This document shows, in pieces, positions 34,664-42,336 of a DNA stretch of 64,000 nt; position 1 is the first letter of the stretch, and every line of letters begins with the position of its first letter. The DNA is from Bacillus sp. FJAT-27225. Its GTDB lineage: Bacteria; Bacillota; Bacilli; Bacillales; Cytobacillaceae. The notes under the pieces were generated by a model. It did no database searches and was not told the DNA's origin. It was given only the letters and a program-made list of their open reading frames with translations. Position numbers and translations under genes: made by a program. The stretch lies in contig NZ_MAYU01000012.1 in NCBI RefSeq assembly GCF_001685025.1, forward strand, positions 124,001-188,000, read 5' to 3'.

Positions 34664-35494
34664 ATGAATACGAAATTAATCCTTGTCGAAGGACTGCCTG
34701 GTTCCGGCAAGTCGACGACTGCAAAATTAGTCCACGAAATTCTTTCCGGGATGAACAAAGAAACCGAACTTTTCTTCGAAGGAAACCTTGAACATCCGGC
34801 AGATTATGATGGGGTCGCCTGTTTTGACAAGAACGGCTGGGAGAATCTCCTCTCAATGAGCGGGGATGCAAAATCAGCATTGCTCGTAAATGTCCAGGAG
34901 AAAGATGGCCATTACCTTCTGCCCTATCAAAAAATGAGAAACAGCCTTTCGGATGAGCTTATCCAACTGATTTTTAAACATGATATCTATGAATTGCCAC
35001 TCGAGCAAAACATCGAACTTATTGCAGACAGATGGGCTGACTTTGCAAACAGCGCAGCGTCAGGACAGAAAATCTTTATCTTCGAATGCTGTTTTATCCA
35101 GAACCCAGTAACAATGGGCATGGTGAAATACAACGCGCCGAAGGAAACAACGATCGGCTATGTCCAAAAATTAGCTGACTCCATCACCAGACTGAACCCC
35201 CTGCTGATATATGTTGCACAGGACAATCTTGAACTCTCCTTTAGAAAAGCAGTAAAAGAGCGCCCTGTCGAATGGTCCAACGGATTCATCTCCTATTATA
35301 CCGAACAAGGCTATGGAAAAGCACATAACCTTATGGGACTGGAAGGCACCCTGCAAGTATTGGAGGCGAGGCAAAGCTTGGAAAAGGAAATCTTTGACAG
35401 CCTTGAAATGAGGAAAGTAATTGTCAATAATTCTAGCTTTGAAGAGGACAGCTATAAAGAAACAATAAAGAAAATTCTAAGCCAAAATGTATAG
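34664..35494 (+). CDS. P-loop NTPase / kinase-like protein
   Basis: 276 residues with Walker A GLPGSGKST right after the N-terminal strand (LILVEGLPGSGKSTTAKLVH) and IFIFECCFIQNPVT as a likely Walker B region. This layout fits small nucleoside- or aminoglycoside-type kinases, without a recognisable substrate motif. The ATG at 34664 is chosen because the protein starts immediately before the first strand; GGGGG lies about 11 bases upstream. In-frame starts eight codons earlier are possible. Confidence 0.75.
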   Translation: MNTKLILVEGLPGSGKSTTAKLVHEILSGMNKETELFFEGNLEHPADYDGVACFDKNGWENLLSMSGDAKSALLVNVQEKDGHYLLPYQKMRNSLSDELIQLIFKHDIYELPLEQNIELIADRWADFANSAASGQKIFIFECCFIQNPVTMGMVKYNAPKETTIGYVQKLADSITRLNPLLIYVAQDNLELSFRKAVKERPVEWSNGFISYYTEQGYGKAHNLMGLEGTLQVLEARQSLEKEIFDSLEMRKVIVNNSSFEEDSYKETIKKILSQNV

Positions 35495-35646
35495 TGAAAT
35501 AGTATCCCGCTTCCGGCTGCGGATGGACTTTATGACAATTTTAAACTGGGAAGTCCATTTAGGAATATCTGAACAACACGCACTAATTGAAAGCGCTTCA
35601 TTATAGTGTGGGAAACTTTTCCTGAAAATAGTAGAGTATAAGTTTG

Positions 35647-35675
35647 TTGACATATATGAAATAGCCTAGTAAAGT
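35647..35675 (+). promoter_or_regulatory. Promoter of the second methionine transport operon
   Basis: TTGACA at 35647-35652, 17-base spacer, TAAAGT at 35670-35675, about 38 bases before the first SAM riboswitch. Confidence 0.6.
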
Positions 35676-35712
35676 AAGTGTCAAGCAATTCCGAAAAGCA
35701 AATAAACTTACC

Positions 35713-35868
35713 TTCTTATCAAGAGAGGTTGAGGGACTGGCCCTATGATACCTCGGCAGCGGACTAATCGTTCTGTGCCAAATCCAGCAAGCAGAAGCTT
35801 GAAAGATAAGAAGAGGCCGAATCTGTTCGTACATGTCCTCTTCTGTCTGAAGGGGATTTTTATTTTTT
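35713..35868 (+). ncRNA. SAM-I riboswitch, first of a tandem pair
   Basis: S-box blocks CTTATCAAGAGAGGTTGAGG, CCCTATGATACCTCGGCAGC, CTGTGCCAAATCCAGC and AAAGATAAGAAGAGG. Terminator arms TCCTCTTC (35836-35843) and GAAGGGGA (35849-35856, one G-U pair), then TTTTTATTTTTT. The upstream GAAGAGG can instead pair with CCTCTTC as the antiterminator. Confidence 0.93.
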
Positions 35869-35889
35869 CAAAAAAATGAATATGCGAAA

Positions 35890-36051
35890 TTCTTATCAAG
35901 AGAGGTTGAGGGACTGGCCCTATGATACCTCGGCAGCGGACGTAATGGTCTGTGCCAATTCCAGCAAGCTGACAAGCTTGGAAGATAAGAAGAGACGCGC
36001 TTGCATTCAGCTTGCCTGCCCTCTTCTGTCTTCCGGAAGAGGGTTTTTTTA
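35890..36051 (+). ncRNA. SAM-I riboswitch, second of a tandem pair
   Basis: Repeats the first copy: about 49 bases from CTTATCAAGAG through GGCAGCGGAC are identical, while the P3/P4 loops differ. Terminator arms CCCTCTTC (36019-36026) and GAAGAGGG (36036-36043), then seven T. Only 21 bases separate it from the first copy's terminator, with no promoter between, so both must be passed before metN is transcribed. Confidence 0.94.
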
Positions 36052-36102
36052 TACGAATAAAGCCTGCCGTTTATGGCAGCAAGAAATAACAGGAGGTCAA
36101 AC

Positions 36103-37134
36103 ATGATTGAATTTCAGCAAGTCAAAAAAGTGTATGACAGCGGTGGAAATCAAGTTACCGCACTGAACGGCATCGACTTGAAGGTTGATAAAGGTGAAAT
36201 CTTTGGCGTAATCGGCTTCAGCGGCGCCGGAAAAAGCTCCCTTATCCGCTGCGTCAATCTTCTGGAGCGGCCAACATCCGGCCATGTAATCGTCGACGGC
36301 CAGGACCTGACAACCCTTTCTGCGAGAGAGCTCCGTGAAGTGAAAAGGAATATCGGGATGGTCTTCCAGCATTTTAATCTATTAAACTCTAAAACGGTTT
36401 TCACAAATGTAGCAATGCCTTTGAAACTGGCAAAGCTGCCTAAGGAACAAATCAAAAAGCGCGTCCATGAGCTTCTTGAATTTGTAGGGCTTGCTGACAA
36501 GGCTGACAGCTATCCTGATCAACTTTCCGGCGGCCAAAAGCAGCGGATTGGCATCGCAAGGGCACTGGCGACTCAGCCAAAAATCCTGCTTTGCGACGAG
36601 GCGACTTCTGCCCTCGATCCGCAGACAACAAGCTCAATTCTTCAGCTGTTGAAAAAAATCAACAAAGAATACAACATCACGATCCTGATTATTACCCATG
36701 AGATGGGAGTCATCAGGGAAATTTGCGACAAGGTTGCTGTCATTGAAGGTGGAAAGATTATCGAGGAAGGTTCAGTGTTTGACGTATTCTCGGCACCGAA
36801 AACACAGACTGCACGCAATTTTGTTTCTTCTGTTATGAATGACAAGCTGCCTGAATCCGTCACCAGCCTTATTGAGGAGCATGCTGGCCTGCAGAAAGTT
36901 TACCGTATTAATTTTGTCGGTAATTCCGCCGGACAGCCGCTGCTTTCCCAGCTTGCCAAAAAGTTCGACATCGACGTTAATGTGCTGTTCGGGAATATCA
37001 CCGAGCTCCAGGGTACTCCGTTCGGAAATCTGATTGTCGAGTTCCAGGGCAGTGACAAAGAAATTCTAAGGGCATTGCAATTTATTCATCAACAGAATGT
37101 CTCGATAAAGGAAGTGACAGCAAATGCTAGTTAA
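36103..37134 (+). CDS. metN: Methionine-type ABC transporter ATP-binding protein MetN (second operon)
   Basis: 343-residue ATPase paralogous to the MetN at 5835-6860. ABC motifs GFSGAGKSS, LSGGQKQR and ILLCDEATSALD are intact, and a NIL regulatory domain fills roughly residues 265-343. The ATG at 36103 follows AGGAGG; the frame opens ten codons earlier. First gene of metN-metI-metQ behind two SAM riboswitches. The substrate may be methionine, a derivative or methionine sulfoxide. Confidence 0.93.
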   Translation: MIEFQQVKKVYDSGGNQVTALNGIDLKVDKGEIFGVIGFSGAGKSSLIRCVNLLERPTSGHVIVDGQDLTTLSARELREVKRNIGMVFQHFNLLNSKTVFTNVAMPLKLAKLPKEQIKKRVHELLEFVGLADKADSYPDQLSGGQKQRIGIARALATQPKILLCDEATSALDPQTTSSILQLLKKINKEYNITILIITHEMGVIREICDKVAVIEGGKIIEEGSVFDVFSAPKTQTARNFVSSVMNDKLPESVTSLIEEHAGLQKVYRINFVGNSAGQPLLSQLAKKFDIDVNVLFGNITELQGTPFGNLIVEFQGSDKEILRALQFIHQQNVSIKEVTANAS

Positions 37135-37774
37135 TTCGGATCAAATCATTGAAGCACTTATCGAAACAATCCAGATGGTATGCTTCTCGCTATTGTTTTC
37201 AGCTCTTCTTGGTCTCCCGCTCGGAATCCTGCTTGTTGTGACAAGAAAAGGCCAGTTACTGGAAAACGTGCCCTTCTTTAACATCTTGAGCGGCATCATA
37301 AATGTATTCAGGTCAGTTCCGTTCATTATCCTTTTAGTCGCGATCATTCCAATTACAAGGCTGATCGTCGGCACATCAATCGGTACTGCTGCCGCAATCG
37401 TGCCAATGGTTTTCTATGCCGGACCCTATATTGCAAGGCTTGTAGAGAACTCGCTGCTTGAAGTCGATCCGGGCGTAGTTGAAGCGGCGGAAGCAATGGG
37501 AGCCACTCCAGCACAAATCATCTTCCGATTCCTAATTCCGGAAGCATTAAGTTCACTTGTTCTCGCCTTCACGATTGCAACCATAGGCCTTGTCGGTGCA
37601 TCAGCAATGGCCGGGGCTGTCGGCGGCGGCGGAATTGGCGACCTGGCAATTACATATGGCTACCAGCGCTTCGATACAACGACAATGCTGATCACAGTCG
37701 CCATCCTCGTTGTCATGGTTCAGGGCCTACAAACAGCAGGTAATGTTTTAGCGAAGAAAATCAGGCGGAGGTAA
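37124..37774 (+). CDS. metI: Methionine-type ABC transporter permease MetI (second operon)
   Basis: 216-residue permease with about five membrane segments; EAA loop VEAAEAMGATPAQIIFRFLI. Its start overlaps the end of metN by 11 bases. Clearly related to MetP at 5174-5848 but far from identical, so this is an old paralogue rather than a recent copy. Confidence 0.93.
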   Translation: MLVNSDQIIEALIETIQMVCFSLLFSALLGLPLGILLVVTRKGQLLENVPFFNILSGIINVFRSVPFIILLVAIIPITRLIVGTSIGTAAAIVPMVFYAGPYIARLVENSLLEVDPGVVEAAEAMGATPAQIIFRFLIPEALSSLVLAFTIATIGLVGASAMAGAVGGGGIGDLAITYGYQRFDTTTMLITVAILVVMVQGLQTAGNVLAKKIRRR

Positions 37775-37845
37775 CAGGTTGAAGCCTGGCCAACTCGTAC
37801 AATTTTTTCAAAAAACAAAAGAAGATAACTCAGGAGGAAAACATC

Positions 37846-38676
37846 ATGAAAAAAGTATTTCTAACATTTCTCGTATTGGTGCTGGCAGTTTTCAGTGCAG
37901 CATGCTCAAACTCATCATCGGCATCGGATGACACTGTTAAAGTAAAAGTCGGTGTCAGTGGCACAGACACCCGGATTTGGGACTTTATCGCTAAAAAGGC
38001 CGAAAAAGAAGGCATTGAAATTGATGTTATTACGTTCTCGGATTATGTTGCACCAAACACTGCCCTTGCTGAAGGGGAAGTTGATATCAACGCTTTCCAG
38101 ACCGTCGCTTATTTTGACGAATTCATCGAAGAACACAATGTTGACCTTGTACCAATTGCAACTACTGTCCTTGCGCCAATGGGCCTATACTCAGAAAAAT
38201 ATAAGGACGTAAAAGACATCCCGAAAGGTTCAACAATCGCAATTCCAAACGACCCATCCAATTCCGGCCGTGCATTGCTGCTTCTTCAGGAAGCTGGCCT
38301 AATCACTCTGCCTGAAGACTACGATGGCATCGCTGGCCCTGAAGTAATTGTCGAAAACCCTAAGAACCTGAAAATCGAACAATTGGTTGCTGCACAAACT
38401 CCAAGGGTATTGCCTGACGTTGCCGCTTCTATCATCAACAACGGGATCGCCGTGGATGCTGGCTTCACACCGACCAAGGATTCGATTTTTCACGAAAGCG
38501 CAACAGCCCTTCCATATCTGAACATTATTGCAACACGTGCGGAAGACAAAGACAACAAAACGTACAATAAAATTGCTGAGCTTTACCAATCCGACGACAC
38601 TGCCGAGTTCATTGAAAAAGAATACAAAGGTAACATGATTCCAACCTTCGTTCCACTTAGCGAAATCGGCTGGTAA
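37846..38676 (+). CDS. metQ: Methionine-type substrate-binding lipoprotein MetQ (second operon)
   Basis: 276-residue NlpA/MetQ-family lipoprotein with the lipobox SAAC near residue 20. The ligand-region wording differs from the first MetQ (AFQTVAYFDEFIEEHN in place of FFQHIPYFEAQIAENG), hinting at a different substrate preference. The ATG follows CAGGAGG. No terminator follows within 170 bases, so transcription may continue into the M20 gene. Confidence 0.93.
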   Translation: MKKVFLTFLVLVLAVFSAACSNSSSASDDTVKVKVGVSGTDTRIWDFIAKKAEKEGIEIDVITFSDYVAPNTALAEGEVDINAFQTVAYFDEFIEEHNVDLVPIATTVLAPMGLYSEKYKDVKDIPKGSTIAIPNDPSNSGRALLLLQEAGLITLPEDYDGIAGPEVIVENPKNLKIEQLVAAQTPRVLPDVAASIINNGIAVDAGFTPTKDSIFHESATALPYLNIIATRAEDKDNKTYNKIAELYQSDDTAEFIEKEYKGNMIPTFVPLSEIGW

Positions 38677-38847
38677 GTTGGCTGATGGCCGCGGTTTGTT
38701 CCCTGGCTAATCGGGACGGTGCTCGTTTGCCAAGTTCAAAGGAAAAATCAGCCTGGACAATCGGCACGAGCTGTGATGCGACGGAGTTTTGATCAGTTTT
38801 CCGGGAGGAGGGGATAGCCCTTCCTCACCTTTAAGGAGGAGTTAGTG

Positions 38848-40056
38848 ATGGCAGTATCGGTACAAACAGATTTTCGAAATGTAATTATTGAGAGCATTGA
38901 CAGCAAGCGCGATCTTTATATTTCAACCAGCCACGCAATCCATGCACGGCCAGAGATTGGCAACCAGGAGTTTTTTGCCTCAGCACAGCACATCAAGCTA
39001 TTGGAAGATGAGGGATTCCAGGTCGATAAGGCTGTTGCCGGTCACGAAACCTCCTTTGTTGCACGGAAGAAATCATTGAAGCCTGGTCCTGCAATCGCCT
39101 TCCTTGCTGAATATGATGCGCTTCCTGGTCTTGGCCATGCTTGCGGACATAATATCATTGGAACCACAAGTGTTGCCGCTGCAATCGCATTGAGCAAAGT
39201 CATCGATGAAACCGGTGGCGAAGCAGTGGTGTTCGGCACTCCTGCCGAAGAAGGCGGCCCGAACGGCAGTGCCAAAGGAAGTTTCGTCAAACACGGCCTA
39301 GTTGAGGGAATTGACGCAGCGCTAATGATTCATCCATCAGGAAGGACAGCCCTGACGTCCCCTTCCCTGGCAGTCGATCCACTTGATTTTGAATACATCG
39401 GCAAACCTGCCCATGCAGCCGGGGCCCCGCATGAAGGGATTAATGCTTTGGATGCAGTCATCCAGCTTTTTAACGGAATTAGCGCACTTAGGCAGCAGCT
39501 CACCGACGATGTCCGTATCCACGGCATCATTACACATGGCGGTGATGCACCTAATATCATTCCGGAATACGCAAAGGCACGCTTCTTTATTCGTGCAGCA
39601 ACCAGGAGCGGACTTAATGAAGTAACCCGGCGAGTGAAGGCCGTAGCAGAAGGTGCTGCACTCGCCACCGGAGCAAAGCTGAATGTCATCGCATTCCAAA
39701 ACGAAGTCGATAATCTTCTATTAAATAGAACGTTTGATGGGCTGTTTAAAAAGGTCATTGAGGAACTTGGCGAATCGGTATTTACCGGAGAGCGTGACGG
39801 AATCGGTTCGACCGATGCAGGCAACATCAGCCAAGTCGTTCCAACCATTCATCCGTATATCTCGATTGGCCCCGAAGACCTTGTTGCCCACACCGTCCCA
39901 TTCCGTGAGGCAGCCGCCTCCCCTAAAGGAGACCAGGCACTGATCACCGGCGCAAGAGCACTCGCATTAACCGCGCTAAGACTCATAACCGATTCAGAAG
40001 CACTCGTGTCAGTCAAACAGGAATTCGCGGACAGAAAAGCAGCAGAAACCAACTAG
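38848..40056 (+). CDS. M20 family amidohydrolase
   Basis: 402-residue metal-dependent hydrolase of the M20D type (N-acyl amino acid amidohydrolases such as YxeP, hippurate hydrolase). Metal-binding and catalytic segments: IHARPEIGNQEF, LPGLGHACGHNIIG and TPAEEGGPNGSAKGSF. Cytosolic. The ATG at 38848 lies seven bases after AAGGAGGA; an adjacent GTG at 38845 is too close. Placement after a SAM-controlled metN-metI-metQ suggests that it removes an acyl group from an imported methionine or related sulfur compound. Confidence 0.88.
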   Translation: MAVSVQTDFRNVIIESIDSKRDLYISTSHAIHARPEIGNQEFFASAQHIKLLEDEGFQVDKAVAGHETSFVARKKSLKPGPAIAFLAEYDALPGLGHACGHNIIGTTSVAAAIALSKVIDETGGEAVVFGTPAEEGGPNGSAKGSFVKHGLVEGIDAALMIHPSGRTALTSPSLAVDPLDFEYIGKPAHAAGAPHEGINALDAVIQLFNGISALRQQLTDDVRIHGIITHGGDAPNIIPEYAKARFFIRAATRSGLNEVTRRVKAVAEGAALATGAKLNVIAFQNEVDNLLLNRTFDGLFKKVIEELGESVFTGERDGIGSTDAGNISQVVPTIHPYISIGPEDLVAHTVPFREAAASPKGDQALITGARALALTALRLITDSEALVSVKQEFADRKAAETN

Positions 40057-40107
40057 AAAAAGGGTCTGATCCATACCCGCCGGGGGTAGGGGTCAGACCC
40101 CTTTTAG
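40057..40107 (+). terminator. Terminator of the M20 gene containing REP-like copy 2
   Basis: Arms AAAAGGGTCTGA and TCAGACCCCTTTT close a long hairpin; inside, TACCC and GGGTA form a second stem. The right part is GGGGTCAGACCCC (40089-40101), identical to the REP-like cores at 18684 and 54221. Confidence 0.75.
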
Positions 40108-40120
40108 TATTCAGCACCAC

Positions 40121-40420
40121 ACTTTTTCACTAAACAGATTAGCGAAATGGCTACTTTTCACTAGTCGGTCTCCGAGTAGTACTAGTCATCCTCGCGTAAA
40201 AAATAGTAGTACTCTGAGTAGTACTACAAATGACTATGCGTCCGCACTACACTTTTTCACTAAGCAGATTAGCTGAATGGTTACTTTTCACTAGTCGGTC
40301 TCTGAGTAGTACTAGTCACTCCCGCGGGAAAAATAGTAGTACTCTGAGTAGTACTACAAATGACTATATCTCCGCACTACACTTTTTCACTAGCAGCTCA
40401 CGAGTATCACTAGTAAACCA
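40121..40420. repeat. Two and a quarter copies of a 130-bp intergenic repeat
   Basis: Units start ACTTTTTCACTA at 40121, 40251 and 40381 (partial). Each has CACTAGTCGGTCTC, then GAGTAGTACTAGTCA and the hairpin GTAGTACTCTGAGTAGTACT followed by AC. ACTAG words recur throughout. The first two units differ by only a few bases. No open frame of note. Confidence 0.85.
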
Positions 40421-40445
40421 ACCAGCAAAATCGTTCAAAACAATG

Positions 40446-40480
40446 AAAACCGGCCTGCGCAGACAAACTGCGCAGGCCGG
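40446..40480 (-). terminator. Terminator of the McrBC-like operon
   Basis: Perfect 13-bp stem CCGGCCTGCGCAG/CTGCGCAGGCCGG, loop of five, followed on the minus strand by TTTTC. Confidence 0.85.
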
Positions 40481-40497
40481 CAAACGAGAACCCCCCT

Positions 40498-42336
40498 TTA
40501 CCCCATAGGATGCAGAACAGATTCCTTTGTTTGGATGATCTCACTGATCACTTCTTTCAGCTCGTGGACAAGGTGGCTGTTGTCGAAGGACGGGCTCAAT
40601 TCTACAAGCCGGACTCCATGGTCTTCGTAATAATCCGAAGCGCCATTGGAATGCCGCTTCGGATACAATGCCCACACCTCTGGTACCGGACGCAGCCTTT
40701 TCCTCAAAAAGTCGTTCAGCCTGTCACCGTAAAGATGGTTTGAGCTGAAGTTGAATGCATAACTGACAAGCTGTTTCATCGTGTTCGTCTGGGCATTGGT
40801 GGAGATCAGTTCTTTTTTCCAAATTGATGCTTTAGGACGATATTTGAAGTCAAAAACAAGGCTTCCAATATAGATGCCTTCCTCATATAAATCGAGACGC
40901 CCGTCAGGACGGTTGTTGGTTCCGTTTGTATAAAGAGGGGCGTTTTCCGCATTCGTTTCGGTGCTCTGGGACGGAATTTTCCCATCATAGACAAGCGACG
41001 CGGTGAGCTTGTCCTTTGCAAAGGTGATTTTCGTGCCAGGCGGAATCGTTGGTATAATGATATCCTCAATGACATTATCCATTCCATAAATCCAGCCGCC
41101 TGTCGGAACAAAGCCAAGTTCCTCGTGCTGCAAGAGCTTTACGAATTGAAGGAAACCCCAGATCTCATAGATTTTGTCCGTGCGCTTCCACTGGTACGTA
41201 TACTCCTGGTCAAAGGAAATGTTAATCGTTTCATTATTTAATTCCCGCTGCACTTGGTAAAGTGTCCGGTAGCGGACATCCGTCGTCATCACATGGGGAA
41301 TCCTTGCATCCATCTGCTGTTTCACATCACCATACCATGGTGCTGTCCGAAACCAATTCAGAGCGCCGCGCATTTTTTTCGATTTGTCGAGATACACTCC
41401 AAGGTCTTTTAGGACAAGCCGCTTTCTGCTAATCGTATTAGCTTGGTTGAACCGTTCCTGTCCAAGGGCTTCTATTTCGGCAGCAAGCTCATTTTGGTAA
41501 TTTTCCACGGAGAGAATGAATTTGCTTAGTGTTGAAATAAGCGACTTCACAATTTTTTTGGCTATCCGGTTTTCAGGCAAATCATAATTGATTTTTTTAA
41601 TAGGCGTCATCAGCCATTCTTCTGATTCCGGATGCTGGACCCGATGCCTGATTGTAATCTCATCAACAATCTTTGCCTTCTCCTCAGGCATAAGCTGATA
41701 TTCCTTTTTAATCGCAAAATTTATTTTCTTATATAAATCGGTGATTGAAGCCATAATTGCCGGGAAGCGGTGCACAATGACCCGGAATTGCCTGAGGATG
41801 TCCGGCGATAGTTTGATGTCGGCATCCTTTGGAAACCCGTAGCTCTTCCTGATCAAGTCCTGGGCAAGGCCGCGGAGCTCCGCTTCGACCTCGTCCCGCA
41901 TCGTCTCCCATTGGTCAGCATTGATTTGCTTTGGTGTAATCCTCAGCCATGAAAAATAAGACCTTTCCCCGACATCAACCATAATCCGATACAAACCAGG
42001 GATATAAGGATAATACTCTTCTCCATTATGCTCGAACAAAACTAGCGGGGAAGAGGATGGCTTGAGGAAGATGTTAGAGCCATCCCCTTCTTCCTCCAAC
42101 ATTCGGGCCGGGAGGGCATCCAGGCCATCCATGAATAACCTGGCCGTTTTGTTTTCAGCCATGAACGTCACGTTCAATGGAACATTCTCGGGAATTTCCA
42201 GTACTGTTGAATCAACATGTTCGAACAGTTCCTGCTCTGTTTCGTAAAATATCTCTGCCTGTTTATCAACACTTCCCGCCAAAAACCCAAGCGTAAAGGT
42301 AATTGAGAACGGCAATTCACTATAGTGTATAGCCAT
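40498..42336 (-). CDS. McrC-like nuclease (DUF2357 and PD-(D/E)XK domains)
   Basis: 612 residues. The first half resembles the DUF2357 region that lets McrC proteins dock on McrB rings. A PD-(D/E)XK nuclease core lies near residues 478-500: PDGRLDLYEEG, a hydrophobic strand, then LVFDFKYR, giving the Asp...Asp-x-Lys pattern. In McrBC this subunit cuts DNA. The ATG at 42336 lies within the last codons of the AAA+ gene (17-base overlap), so the two proteins are made in step. Predicted anti-phage or modified-DNA restriction; RNA as target is possible in some relatives. Confidence 0.8.
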   Translation of the reverse strand: MAIHYSELPFSITFTLGFLAGSVDKQAEIFYETEQELFEHVDSTVLEIPENVPLNVTFMAENKTARLFMDGLDALPARMLEEEGDGSNIFLKPSSSPLVLFEHNGEEYYPYIPGLYRIMVDVGERSYFSWLRITPKQINADQWETMRDEVEAELRGLAQDLIRKSYGFPKDADIKLSPDILRQFRVIVHRFPAIMASITDLYKKINFAIKKEYQLMPEEKAKIVDEITIRHRVQHPESEEWLMTPIKKINYDLPENRIAKKIVKSLISTLSKFILSVENYQNELAAEIEALGQERFNQANTISRKRLVLKDLGVYLDKSKKMRGALNWFRTAPWYGDVKQQMDARIPHVMTTDVRYRTLYQVQRELNNETINISFDQEYTYQWKRTDKIYEIWGFLQFVKLLQHEELGFVPTGGWIYGMDNVIEDIIIPTIPPGTKITFAKDKLTASLVYDGKIPSQSTETNAENAPLYTNGTNNRPDGRLDLYEEGIYIGSLVFDFKYRPKASIWKKELISTNAQTNTMKQLVSYAFNFSSNHLYGDRLNDFLRKRLRPVPEVWALYPKRHSNGASDYYEDHGVRLVELSPSFDNSHLVHELKEVISEIIQTKESVLHPMG

